Positions 1 to 7,957 of a stretch of 64,000 bases of DNA are shown piece after piece. Under the pieces are notes generated by a model. It had not been told where the DNA came from. It did not search any database and saw only the letters and a list, made by a program, of their open reading frames with translations. Each line of letters begins with the position of its first letter. Position 1 is the stretch's first letter. The stretch spans positions 1-64,000 of the forward strand of contig JBAZAX010000007.1 in the NCBI GenBank assembly GCA_041671765.1. The letters are read 5' to 3'. This DNA is from JBAZAX01 sp041671765. Lineage in GTDB: Bacteria; Babelota; Babeliae; Babelales; RVW-14. The position numbers and the translations under genes are program-made.

Positions 1-116
1 AACCCCGAATTTATTGCACTCAAAACGCCGTCTTTGGCGGGCATTTGGCTATCAATAGAAAAAGAAGAATGGGTATGACAATCAACAATGGATTTTAAAT
101 AATTAATAGAATTCAT
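1..116 (-). CDS. PHP-domain metal-dependent phosphoesterase, N-terminal fragment
   Basis: Only the first 38 codons are inside the window; the gene runs off the left edge. Reading from an ATG at 114-116, residues 12-23 read DCHTHSSFSIDS. This is the metal-binding D-x-H-x-H-S opening strand of the PHP superfamily (histidinol-phosphatase HisJ/HisK type and related phosphoesterases). It lies 12 bases after the GrpB-family gene on the same strand, so the two are probably co-transcribed. PHP proteins hydrolyse phosphoester bonds with two or three metal ions. The substrate cannot be told from this fragment; a stand-alone histidinol phosphatase or a nucleotide phosphoesterase are both possible. Confidence 0.7.
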   Translation of the reverse strand, partial: MNSINYLKSIVDCHTHSSFSIDSQMPAKDGVLSAINSG

Positions 117-128
117 AATGAAACTTTC

Positions 129-662
129 TTATCCTAAATTTTTACTGCCCCAAGCTTTTGCTCTTTCTATAAGCTCAACAATAAAACCATACTTAAAATC
201 TGAATAAGCAAACAATGTTGTATGGCCTAGGCTTATTGCCTGTTCTTTGACCTGAATATACTTTTTTGCTTCGTCCGGATGAGAACTAAGATACTCCCTA
301 ACCATTAAATTATCACGCCATAAATCGCCGTTGTGCCTGACAACCGCCAGATTAAAACTTTGTTCACCTCTTTTTCTTAGATAAAATCTTTGGTTTGTCC
401 AGGCTTTTCCAATGTAAACATAGCCCAATTGTTGTAAATCACTCTTCTCTTGATCGGAAATATAAAACTCGGAAACCCCTACTAAAATATCAACAACAGG
501 CTTAGCAGTCATCCCAGGAACAGAAGTACTTCCATAATGGTTTATGGCAACTAATCGTGAAGCATCAAAAACTTTTTTAATATTTTCAGATTCTTGCTCA
601 AATAACTCGGGCCACATGGGATTATATGGAACAATCGTTATTTCTTCGTCAGTTACTTTCAT
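129..662 (-). CDS. GrpB family (UPF0157) nucleotidyltransferase-like protein
   Basis: A 177-residue protein of normal length for the GrpB/UPF0157 family, which has a nucleotidyltransferase-like fold. Residues 8-20 (I-x-x-V-P-Y-x-P-x-W) form the family's N-terminal strand. H42 through D58 carry the diagnostic H-x-G-S-T-S-V-P-G-x-x-x-K-P-V-V-D run, which corresponds to the GS...D active-site region of nucleotidyltransferases. Family members occur alone or fused to dephospho-CoA kinase; no kinase domain is present here. The biochemical role of the family is not established. The PHP-domain gene follows 12 bases downstream on the same strand, so a shared nucleotide or phosphoester task is possible but inferred. 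Confidence 0.85.
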   Translation of the reverse strand: MKVTDEEITIVPYNPMWPELFEQESENIKKVFDASRLVAINHYGSTSVPGMTAKPVVDILVGVSEFYISDQEKSDLQQLGYVYIGKAWTNQRFYLRKRGEQSFNLAVVRHNGDLWRDNLMVREYLSSHPDEAKKYIQVKEQAISLGHTTLFAYSDFKYGFIVELIERAKAWGSKNLG

Positions 663-794
663 AATACTTTCACACTGAAATTAAACCAGACTCTCTTTGA
701 TTTATCCCGAATATAAAATATACTTAATTATAAGATTTATTCAAAAATTTAAACTTAGTATAAAAAACGATCAAAATATGGGCATTGCAATATC

Positions 795-1316
795 ATGACA
801 AACTCACAGTATTCTATCAGAGCCTTAACAGAACAGGACTTTCAGACCATGTTTCAATGGCTGCAAAACCCTCATGTTTCTTGGTGGTGGCAGGTAGGCA
901 CACAATGGCCGAAATTTGTAGAAAAATACAGACAGCACATCGAATGCGATTATATATTTCCATTTATTATGCAAGTCGATGGTAATGCTATTGGTTACAT
1001 TCAATATTATTATACAAGCATGGTAGATATCAGCTGGGTAAACGAAATATCTGACAAACCGAAAAGTACTGTCGGAATTGATATTTTCATTGGAAATCCT
1101 GAATATTTTGCCAAAGGCTATGGCACAATTTTTATGAAAATGTTTATCGAAGAGTTGTGGAAGCAATCAGAGATAAAAAAAATCATAGTCGATCCGCAAC
1201 CGGAAAATCTTCAGGCTATTCATTGTTTTAAAAAACTTGGGTTTACAGAAATTCGAAAAGTAACACACCCCGAGGGTGATGAAATATTTTATATGGAATT
1301 GGATAGACCAGCCTAA
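795..1316 (+). CDS. GNAT acetyltransferase, AAC(6')-like
   Basis: A 173-residue single-domain GNAT protein. The N-terminus (Y6-S-I-R-A-L-T, then F20-Q-W-L and W30-W-W) resembles the AAC(6')/RimJ-like subgroup. The acetyl-CoA pyrophosphate loop is at 106-111 (AKGYGT). Residues 133-150, with D-P-x-x-x-N-x-x-A-I-x-C-F-x-K-x-G-F, match motif B of AAC(6')-type enzymes. It would transfer acetyl from acetyl-CoA to an amine. The same subgroup includes housekeeping and siderophore-related acetylases, so aminoglycoside resistance should not be assumed. No strong Shine-Dalgarno sequence is visible. Its stop overlaps the stop of the convergent gene at 1313 by four bases. Confidence 0.8.
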   Translation: MTNSQYSIRALTEQDFQTMFQWLQNPHVSWWWQVGTQWPKFVEKYRQHIECDYIFPFIMQVDGNAIGYIQYYYTSMVDISWVNEISDKPKSTVGIDIFIGNPEYFAKGYGTIFMKMFIEELWKQSEIKKIIVDPQPENLQAIHCFKKLGFTEIRKVTHPEGDEIFYMELDRPA

Positions 1317-2272
1317 CGCTGATTTTTTGGTATATACTCAAAACCTCTGATAAATTTAAAATCCGGTGTGAAGACATCAAATATTCTTGCCCTTAGTTGA
1401 GCAGATTCTTCCGGATCATCTTGTTGTTCAAGTCTAAGCTTAAGATAGATTTTCAAAGATCCTTCACTCCCAGCTATGTAAATAAGATCATTAATTTTAT
1501 AATTAAAACGCGGTTCTGATGAAGTCCAAGCAATTTTAGAAATAAATTCAGCATAATAATCATTAATTGCATCAATAAATGAATCCAATATTTCACTTCT
1601 TTTTATCGGATTACTTTCATAAAAAATTGGTACATAAACAACAATCACTGGGAAATTTTGACTTGTTACTGCAGAAAAAAGATTAGGATCAACTACTTTA
1701 AATAATTTTATACTGCGTAATTTTGGATCTTTATATAATATTTTAAAAAAATGGCTAATAAATGATATGAGATACTCTGGTTTTACTTGTAGATGAATTT
1801 TAAACTTGCAACCCATAATTTTGATGGCTTCGCGTCTTTCTAGCTCATTGTCGGAATAAAAGGCCCTTTCATATACCCTGTTGGGAACCCGAATTTGCGA
1901 CTCAATCTGCGCCCATCTTGGATTTTTTAAATCTGGCCATACATCAGAAAAAAAGCATGCCACTTCTCCACCATTTTTTTCTAGAAAGTCCTGAACTGCA
2001 GAGTCGTATAACTTATTGTCATCATCTGAAAATAATGTTTTTTCAAAGTGATAACAAAAATCACTTGCCCCTTCGCGCTCAAAACAGACAAAGTTACCGT
2101 CATCTACAAAAAATATCCCCGGTTTTTTGCTTGGTTCGAGAATTTTTAAAAAATTTTCCGTACTATACTCGATTAAGTCAAGCGACTTGTAGGTAAGACC
2201 TTCATCGCGTGCCATTGAGCTTAATGACTTAAATATTAAAAGCAAAAAAATGCTTATTTTGACAAATTTCAT
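1313..2272 (-). CDS. Secreted protein of unknown function with Met-junction signal peptide
   Basis: 319 residues with a clear signal peptide: K2/K5, hydrophobic core I6-F15, then S-L-S-S followed by Met20 (LSS|MARDE). The Met directly after the predicted cleavage site is shared with 12 other secreted proteins here. The mature part is mixed alpha/beta with scattered Cys (about residues 63, 72, 106) and no family I recognise. The start is supported by GGGGGA upstream of the ATG at 2272. It is convergent with the GNAT gene and divergent from the ABC exporter at 2403. A secreted effector is possible because of the Met junction, but no function can be assigned. Confidence 0.75.
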   Translation of the reverse strand: MKFVKISIFLLLIFKSLSSMARDEGLTYKSLDLIEYSTENFLKILEPSKKPGIFFVDDGNFVCFEREGASDFCYHFEKTLFSDDDNKLYDSAVQDFLEKNGGEVACFFSDVWPDLKNPRWAQIESQIRVPNRVYERAFYSDNELERREAIKIMGCKFKIHLQVKPEYLISFISHFFKILYKDPKLRSIKLFKVVDPNLFSAVTSQNFPVIVVYVPIFYESNPIKRSEILDSFIDAINDYYAEFISKIAWTSSEPRFNYKINDLIYIAGSEGSLKIYLKLRLEQQDDPEESAQLRARIFDVFTPDFKFIRGFEYIPKNQR

Positions 2273-2402
2273 ATTCCCCCACTTAATTTATGTTTTCTTT
2301 AAATATCGTTCTTATCTCTTATAAACTTACGAAAAATTTTAGTTTTTGTAAAAAGGGCTGTTATATGATATTCTCTTATTAATTAATTTTAAGAGGATTC
2401 TC

Positions 2403-3353
2403 ATGCAAATTCATCCACTCGAAGTCAAAAATTTAACGAAAACATTTCATTCCGAAAAGTTTTTATTTCAAAACAAAAAAAGCGAATTTACCGCTGTAAA
2501 TGACATATCTTTTATCCTAAAAAAGGGCGAATTTCTAGGCTTTTTGGGCCCAAACGGAGCCGGAAAAACAACTACAATACAAATGCTTCTCAATTTATTA
2601 ACTTCAACATCCGGATCAATACAATTTTTTGGCAAAGATCCACTAAAAGACAGAAGCGTAATGCAAGATATTTCATATGCAAGTGGATATATGAAACTTC
2701 CAAGCTCACTAACAGTACAGCAAGCTTTATTAATGTACGGAATGCTTTACAACATGAACATGTCCGTACTCAAAGATAAAATAGATCTTTTTTTGAATCT
2801 ATTTAACTTAAAACACTTATCACAACGCAAGGTTACCACCCTTTCGGCCGGACAAACCACAGCGGTTCTACTTGCACGAGCATTTCTGGTTGATCCAAAA
2901 ATTGTTTTACTTGATGAACCAACAGCAGCGCTTGATCCCGAAAGTGCCTGTAGAATCAGAGATTTTATTAAAACTGAGAACAAAAAAAATGGTGTCTCAA
3001 TTCTTTTTACATCCCACAATATGCCGGAAGTTGCAGAGCTGTGCGACAGAATTTTGGTTTTAAAAGACGGGAAAATCGTCGCAGATAACACTCCTGAATA
3101 CTTGGTCTCAACAGTTTGCATAACACACGTTCAGTTGATTATTGGTGATGGAATGAAACGTACAATTGCATATGCCTTAGAAAATAAACTCGAACATAAA
3201 GTTGAGGACAGGCTCATTGAGATCAAAATTGATGAACACAAAATCTCTGAGCTACTTTCAGGCCTTGCCAATAAAAACGTCAGCTACACGCAGATATCAA
3301 TTGAAAAACCAACACTCGAAGATTACTTTTTGACACTAGTAAAAAATCGCTGA
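2403..3353 (+). CDS. ABC-2 type transporter ATP-binding protein
   Basis: 316 residues. Walker A is at 49-57 (GPNGAGKTT), the signature at 147-151 (LSAGQ), Walker B at 168-173 (VLLDEP) and the switch His at H205. A C-terminal extension of about 90 residues follows, as in CcmA/NatA-like exporters. The Q-loop position around residues 92-96 reads Y-A-S-G-Y and lacks the usual Gln. The start has a good AAGAGGA site. Its permease partner begins 19 bases downstream, so the two form an ABC-2 export system; in this family substrates are drugs, lipids or polysaccharide. The substrate is unknown here. A D-Ala-D-Ala dipeptidase gene follows in the same direction. Confidence 0.9.
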   Translation: MQIHPLEVKNLTKTFHSEKFLFQNKKSEFTAVNDISFILKKGEFLGFLGPNGAGKTTTIQMLLNLLTSTSGSIQFFGKDPLKDRSVMQDISYASGYMKLPSSLTVQQALLMYGMLYNMNMSVLKDKIDLFLNLFNLKHLSQRKVTTLSAGQTTAVLLARAFLVDPKIVLLDEPTAALDPESACRIRDFIKTENKKNGVSILFTSHNMPEVAELCDRILVLKDGKIVADNTPEYLVSTVCITHVQLIIGDGMKRTIAYALENKLEHKVEDRLIEIKIDEHKISELLSGLANKNVSYTQISIEKPTLEDYFLTLVKNR

Positions 3354-3372
3354 TTATTAAAGGACCATTAAT

Positions 3373-4173
3373 ATGAATTTCAAAATTAAACGTGTTTTTG
3401 CCGTTGTCATGCGCCACTTACTGTTAATGAAAAATCCGTTTGAACTGACAAGCCATCTTTATTGGGTTTTAATGGATGTGGTAATTTTTGGTTTTTTAGT
3501 TCAATCAATGAATAGACAGGGAAACAACTCTTTAAATATTGCTACAATATGCATTCTTACAAATTTGGCAGTTTGTTATGTTTTCGCGCGCGGAGCCGTA
3601 AGCCTGGCATCAACCCTTTTAAAAGATCTGTCTGATTTAAGTTTTGTAGGACTTATGGCAACGCCCATAACAACTGCCGAATGGATTTTTTCCCAGATAA
3701 TTGTGGCAGCAGTCTCTTCCGGAATAAGCTTTTTAATGGGATTTGTATGCATAGGAATTTTTTTTAGATTTAATGTATTCTCGTCAGGGCTTGTTTTAAT
3801 CCCTGCAATAATTTCTTTACTAATATCAAGCTGGACACTTGGAATTTTTATGCTTTCGCTTGTAATAGTTTTTGGGAAAAAATCATCATCTAGCATTCAT
3901 ACTGTTCCATGGCTTTTTCTCCCTTTTAGTGGTGTTTTTTACTCAGTAGCCATTCTTCCGGCATACTGCCAAAAGATAGCATCATGGCTACCTATGTTTT
4001 ACATCTTTGACGGATTAACCCAGTATATTAAAAATGGACAAAGTATAAGTTTGGCTTTATTAAAAAGCACGGGACTGAATTTAATTTATTTCACAGTGGC
4101 AATTACCCTTTTTATGATAATGTTTAAACGACGAAAAAATATTGGTTTAACCCGACTTGAACTGGAAAGCTAA
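3373..4173 (+). CDS. ABC-2 type transporter permease
   Basis: 266 residues with about six hydrophobic segments (roughly 30-48, 60-78, 110-135, 143-170, 180-200, 235-255), the layout of ABC-2 membrane proteins. It starts 19 bases after the ATPase gene with an AAAGGA ribosome site, so it is clearly the cognate membrane subunit. The conserved ABC-2 stretch W-x-L-G-I and the late P-x-W-L-P-x-F-Y-x-x-D (W195, then P216 onward) support the call. The transporter would sit in the inner membrane and export an unidentified substrate. Confidence 0.85.
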   Translation: MNFKIKRVFAVVMRHLLLMKNPFELTSHLYWVLMDVVIFGFLVQSMNRQGNNSLNIATICILTNLAVCYVFARGAVSLASTLLKDLSDLSFVGLMATPITTAEWIFSQIIVAAVSSGISFLMGFVCIGIFFRFNVFSSGLVLIPAIISLLISSWTLGIFMLSLVIVFGKKSSSSIHTVPWLFLPFSGVFYSVAILPAYCQKIASWLPMFYIFDGLTQYIKNGQSISLALLKSTGLNLIYFTVAITLFMIMFKRRKNIGLTRLELES

Positions 4174-4194
4174 TCGCAACAAAGAGGGCTTTTC

Positions 4195-5019
4195 ATGGTT
4201 TTCAAGAAATTTTCACGCATAAACACCCTAGCTGTTATACCATTCTGTGTAATTAATGTGCCAAACTTGCCCGCTCGTGGTGAGTGTTTTTTGCAGGCCG
4301 CACCCTTCGATATACCTCGCAGAGCTCGGCACTCAGGGCGAGCGGCCAAAAAAAACGTATCGAACCATGCGGGCATAATATTTACTTTGAATGGTATTAT
4401 ATTATTTTTATTATTCTTCAACGCATATTCTCTGAATGCAAATCTTGTTGAAATAAAAAAAATAAATCCAACAATCAAACTCGATATTCGATACGCAACA
4501 ACAAATAATTTTACAGGCAAAATTATTTATCCATCTGCACGGTGTTTTCTTGAAGAAGAGGTAACCAAGGCGCTTGATGCAGTACAAAAAGAACTAAATT
4601 CAATTGGTTATGGACTAAAAATATTTGATGGGTACAGACCACTTTCAGTGCAAAAAATATTCTGGAATATATACCCTGATGAAAAATATGTAGCAAATCC
4701 AACCAAAGGATCCAAACACAACCGCGGAACAGCTGTTGATTTGACTTTGATTGATACCAAATCAGGAAAAGAACTAAAAATGCCATCTGAATTCGATGAA
4801 TTCTCTTCACATGCAAACCGTAATTATGCAAAAATGAACGACAAAGCAGCTAAACACAACTGCAAGCTACTCGAATTTGTTATGAAAAAGCATGGTTTTA
4901 TAGGTCTTACTAGCGAATGGTGGCATTTTGACTACAAAAATTGGAAAAAATACCCGATTCAGGATGTTTCATTTACAGAGCTAAAAACCCAAAATCCGCT
5001 AGTTAACAATTCTAATTAA
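4195..5019 (+). CDS. D-alanyl-D-alanine dipeptidase (VanX/DdpX family) with repeat-coded N-terminal insert
   Basis: A zinc dipeptidase that cleaves D-Ala-D-Ala. Catalytic residues are all present: R148 (G-Y-R-P), zinc ligands H175 and D182 (S-K-H-x-x-G-T-A-V-D), general base E241 and zinc ligand H244 (E-W-W-H-F-D-Y). Residues 62-82 look like a hydrophobic export segment, suggesting periplasmic turnover of peptidoglycan dipeptide. Residues 25-60 are encoded by a 106-bp palindromic repeat (4269-4374) that lies between the start and the hydrophobic segment and stays open in this frame. The ATG at 4195 has an AAAGAGG site, so translation through the repeat is likely. No vanH or vanA neighbours exist, so a salvage role is more likely than vancomycin resistance. 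Its stop lies in the repeat starting at 5012. Confidence 0.88.
   Translation: MVFKKFSRINTLAVIPFCVINVPNLPARGECFLQAAPFDIPRRARHSGRAAKKNVSNHAGIIFTLNGIILFLLFFNAYSLNANLVEIKKINPTIKLDIRYATTNNFTGKIIYPSARCFLEEEVTKALDAVQKELNSIGYGLKIFDGYRPLSVQKIFWNIYPDEKYVANPTKGSKHNRGTAVDLTLIDTKSGKELKMPSEFDEFSSHANRNYAKMNDKAAKHNCKLLEFVMKKHGFIGLTSEWWHFDYKNWKKYPIQDVSFTELKTQNPLVNNSN
4269..4374. repeat. GC-rich palindromic repeat inside a coding region, with a nested insert
   Basis: Outer arms GCCCGC (4269-4274) and GCGGGC (4369-4374) and the core CGCTCGTGGTGAG / TCGAACCAT match the repeats at 26849-26932 and 29271-29317. Where the simple copy continues CTTG, this copy carries about 75 bases (4285-4359). The insert's ends are inverted repeats: GTTTTTTGCAGGCCGC at 4286-4301 and GCGGCC followed by an A-run and C at 4342-4356. 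The middle contains CCCTTCGAT and CAGGGCGAGC, a third palindromic motif. The whole repeat is translated as residues 25-60 of the VanX-like protein. It recalls Rickettsia palindromic elements, which also sit in genes, though no homology to them is claimed. Confidence 0.75.
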
Positions 5020-5306
5020 CGCCAGTTCGATAATTAGAAATCTACTTGTATTTTCGACTGGGACATTGCTTACGACGTGTACTTTTGTCATCCTGAACTT
5101 GATTCAGGATCTCTTTATTCAAGGCTTGAAGATCAAAAAAAGCTTGTATTTGTGAAATTTATTAATTTTATGGGTACTGAAATAAGGGATTTTATTTCAT
5201 TTATATAGATCCTGAATCAAGTTCAGGATGACAAAAATACAATTCAAAGGCCTCTCTCCGTAAGTGTTTTAAAACTTTGTTGAATTATCGAGTTCGCGTT
5301 AATTAG
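5012..5306. repeat. MITE-like repeat, copy 1
   Basis: A 295-bp non-coding element with imperfect terminal inverted repeats: CTAATTAACGCCAGTTCGAT at the left and its near-complement ending GCGTTAATTAG at the right. Inside is a perfect 30-bp inverted repeat, 5083-5112 against 5207-5236, each arm containing TCCTGAACTTGATTCAGGA. No open frame codes for a transposase, so it would have to be moved in trans or be a relic. Copies of the family are at 23508-23852 and, more diverged, at 28047-28355. The left end supplies the stop codon of the dipeptidase gene. Positions 5307-5426 hold nothing I can identify. Confidence 0.8.
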
Positions 5307-5426
5307 ATAGACAATTTTTAACCTTAAGTTTTCAGGCTGAAATCTTTTTAATCAATTCAATGCAAAATCCTGGGTTTTATATCAAAAAACGCCTCCAACA
5401 AACCATAAGAAGTCGTCCTGACCCTT

Positions 5427-5455
5427 TTGCACATTGCTAAAATATTCGCTATTAT
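5427..5455 (+). promoter_or_regulatory. Sigma70-type promoter for the RING-like protein gene
   Basis: TTGCAC at 5427-5432 and TATTAT at 5450-5455 are separated by exactly 17 bases, ending 46 bases before the ATG at 5502. A strong ribosome site (ATGGAGG, 5488-5494) follows. No comparable -35/-10 pair is visible before the next gene at 6604, so the two may share this promoter. Confidence 0.5.
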
Positions 5456-5501
5456 TAATAATAGAATTAAATAAAATTTATATTTTTATGGAGGTTATAT
5501 C

Positions 5502-6557
5502 ATGAAAAAAAGTTTATTATTAACGCTTTTGACGTTAACTGCATTTCAGGTTTCAAGTAAAGTTTACACTATGAAACAAGACCAGGACGAAACTTCGAAA
5601 AAACGAGATCGTGAGGATCAGTCAAGAGAAGGGAAAGCCCCTGATGCAACACGAAGTAAACAAGATGCACCCAAAGGCGCCGAAGGCCAAGACCCTGAAG
5701 GTGCTGCACAGATAGCAGTGCCGGCAGCCGCCGCTGCAAGTGCCGAAGCCGCAGAAAATCGATGTGGAATTTGTTTTAATGATTTTGGGTCAAAAAATGA
5801 AGCTGGACAAGTTGTTACACAAATAAAACTTCCTTGTTGTAGTTATACAATTTGTGAAAAATGCTTAGAAGACGCCTTAAAAACTCGTCCCGTCTGTCCT
5901 CAATGCAGTGAACCAATTTCAAATCTAAAAATGCTTAAAGACAAAATAGTTGTTGCAATGATGCAGCGAAAAATTAAGGAAAAGAAAGACAGAATCAAAA
6001 AAGAACACGAAGAAGCAAGAGGACGTGAAAAAAGGGAACAAGAGACTGCTCGAATACAAGAGCAAATCAGAAAATTTTCTTCCGGAGAGGATATTACGGC
6101 ATATGTTGATGTTCCCGGAGATACTTTAGTAAATGTTTCATTCATATTAAAATTAAGAAACGCAGATGACGAAGGACTCACAGTCTCTACTCAGCTACCT
6201 ATACTACATTTTTTAGCCAAGGGTGGACCTGATGGACACGATGAATTTAAAGACGCTTTTGAACTTGTAAAATATTTTGTAGAAGAAAAGCATGCCAATA
6301 TTAATCAAAAAGTAAGAGTTCCGGATCAAACCAAACGCTTTTATGGGAGAGGTGTTTTTGGAATAGATGAATTTTTTAGAATAAATCCTTTCCAAGAAGA
6401 TAATTTCGTAGAATTAACCCCATTGGAAATTGCTGAAGTATACGGAAATCACAGTATTGCTGCATATCTGCGTGGTAAGATTGCAGAACAGCAAGCAGCT
6501 CAAGCTCGCGAAGCTGCCGAACGACACGCACCACCTGAGAAATGTGCTATACAATAA
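5502..6557 (+). CDS. Secreted RING-like protein with C-terminal CaaX box (CAIQ)
   Basis: 351 residues. Signal peptide 1-23 is followed by Met24 (VYT|MKQD). Residues 25-86 are charged then Ala-rich. A RING-like zinc domain spans 88-135: C88/C91, C112/C113, C118/C121 and C132/C135. The canonical fourth ligand (two residues after C113) is Tyr115, though C112 may substitute. A highly charged, probably coiled helix covers 150-195. Ankyrin-like helices occur at about 228-268 and 305-326. The last four residues are C-A-I-Q (codons 6543-6554), a textbook CaaX farnesylation box. RING domains recruit E2 ubiquitin-conjugating enzymes, so I infer a host-targeted ubiquitin ligase anchored to host membranes. 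The next gene has a near-identical ribosome site region and also ends in CaaX. Confidence 0.8.
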   Translation: MKKSLLLTLLTLTAFQVSSKVYTMKQDQDETSKKRDREDQSREGKAPDATRSKQDAPKGAEGQDPEGAAQIAVPAAAAASAEAAENRCGICFNDFGSKNEAGQVVTQIKLPCCSYTICEKCLEDALKTRPVCPQCSEPISNLKMLKDKIVVAMMQRKIKEKKDRIKKEHEEARGREKREQETARIQEQIRKFSSGEDITAYVDVPGDTLVNVSFILKLRNADDEGLTVSTQLPILHFLAKGGPDGHDEFKDAFELVKYFVEEKHANINQKVRVPDQTKRFYGRGVFGIDEFFRINPFQEDNFVELTPLEIAEVYGNHSIAAYLRGKIAEQQAAQAREAAERHAPPEKCAIQ

Positions 6558-6603
6558 TTATTGATTAGCTCAATTATATTTATATATTTATGGAGGTTAT
6601 ATC

Positions 6604-7737
6604 ATGAAAAAGAGTTTATTAGTTGCTTCTGCATTTTTTTTAATCACTTCGGTGATAAATGAAAACGCATTTGGAATGGAAAAAAAAGAAGAAGAATCAA
6701 AAAAACGTCATACCTCTGTTGGCAAACCAACTCCGAGTGCAAAGCCAGAAAAACGTCGAAAAAGTCAAGAAGACACAGCTGAAGACACTGTTGTTGTTGA
6801 TGATCATCAACAAATTGCAACCAATTTTGCATTAATAGGACAGCTGGCCAGACAAATGCAAGTAAACCAGACGCCAGAAGACGCCGCGTTATTGGCAGCA
6901 GCACCGGCAGTAGAACAAGCTAGCTCCTCAGCGCCCAAACCAGAAAAAATGGAAATAGAAAAAACAGCAAGAGAATCTGAATTAACCGATTCGTTGCGAC
7001 AAGCACTTACTCCTATTTTAGGAGTAAAATTTCACGTAATAGAGTTGCAACTTGAAGATCTATGCGAAGGCCAAAAGGGAATAAAGACAAGCCAAAAAAG
7101 ATTAGAATCAGGCCAAACAAGAGTTGAAGCAGCAATCGAAAGAATATCTACAAATCAAGCAGCAGCAAGGCTACAATTAACAAGACTTGAAGATGCAACA
7201 CAACAAAACAATGTTCTTATTGTAGCTGTTAGAGGAAATGTTACTGAGATAAATCGACAAATCACTGACCTAACCCAACGCACTACTGAAATTGGCCGAC
7301 AACTTACACAACTCGATGGACGCGTAAGAACTGAATCCGAACGATCTGCAACCGAGCATCAAGACCTTCGCAGACACATTGATCAACTTGTTAGAGTAAC
7401 AAGTGGAGCTCCAATAACGTTACTTTTATTTGTTGCAGCGGCAACAGGAGTCCCATTATATTTGCTACAAGGAATAATTACAGCGGGAATTGGAACAACA
7501 GTAACGGTTTTGGCAACAAATCAAGCATACCCAATTTGCTTACAAATAGCCCAAAACCCCGCAATTCAATTTATCTGGCGTCACATTAACATCAGAAGAG
7601 CCCATGCTGAAGAAGCACAGGCACAGCAAGCCCCAGCACCAGTAGCCCCCCCAGCAGCCGCACCAGTTGAACAAGCTCAAGATCAGCATCAAGCACCAGT
7701 GGCTCCTGCAGAACAACATCACTGTGAAATAATGTAA
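6604..7737 (+). CDS. Secreted coiled-coil protein with hydrophobic segment and C-terminal CaaX box (CEIM)
   Basis: 377 residues. Signal peptide 1-24, then Met25 (AFG|MEKK). Low-complexity charged stretch to about 120, long heptad-like helices 140-265, hydrophobic stretch 270-304 that could span or insert in a membrane, then a Pro/Ala/Gln-rich tail ending C-E-I-M (codons 7723-7734). With Met at X and Ile at a2 this is a good farnesylation box. The sequence around the start (GGAGGTTATATCATGAAAAA) is nearly identical to that of the gene upstream, and the two lie 46 bases apart. No family is recognised. A membrane-tethering coiled-coil effector is a reasonable inference; a hairpin terminator follows at 7771. 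Confidence 0.8.
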   Translation: MKKSLLVASAFFLITSVINENAFGMEKKEEESKKRHTSVGKPTPSAKPEKRRKSQEDTAEDTVVVDDHQQIATNFALIGQLARQMQVNQTPEDAALLAAAPAVEQASSSAPKPEKMEIEKTARESELTDSLRQALTPILGVKFHVIELQLEDLCEGQKGIKTSQKRLESGQTRVEAAIERISTNQAAARLQLTRLEDATQQNNVLIVAVRGNVTEINRQITDLTQRTTEIGRQLTQLDGRVRTESERSATEHQDLRRHIDQLVRVTSGAPITLLLFVAAATGVPLYLLQGIITAGIGTTVTVLATNQAYPICLQIAQNPAIQFIWRHINIRRAHAEEAQAQQAPAPVAPPAAAPVEQAQDQHQAPVAPAEQHHCEIM

Positions 7738-7770
7738 TTATTTTAATAGTTATCGATTAATAATTTTTGC

Positions 7771-7822
7771 AAGACAGGGATAAATGGAATATTCATTCCG
7801 TTTATCCCTGTCTTATTTTATA
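7771..7822 (+). terminator. Rho-independent terminator after the CaaX gene pair
   Basis: An 18-bp stem with one G-T pair (GACAGGGATAAATGGAAT at 7773-7790 against its complement ending at 7812) has a short loop and is followed by TTATTTTA. It closes the 5502/6604 transcription unit. Confidence 0.8.
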
Positions 7823-7957
7823 GACCCTATTTTGATAGGCTTCTAGAGAAAAATTTCACACAACTCTCTACTTTTTAATAAACTTTGGCTACGCTAGGTA
7901 AAAGACAATGCTTTACAACAATTTTTCAATAAATATTTAAATATAATTGGATAGAAT

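Noticed and set aside
795..1316. Aminoglycoside resistance gene
   Set aside because: The GNAT subgroup includes many housekeeping enzymes; nothing in the sequence shows antibiotic specificity.
4170..4520. Minus-strand open frame across the VanX repeat
   Set aside because: It has no ribosome site or domain and lies opposite a gene with intact catalytic residues.
4195..5019. Vancomycin resistance locus
   Set aside because: Only a VanX-type dipeptidase is present; no vanH, vanA or vanRS, so cell wall turnover is more likely.
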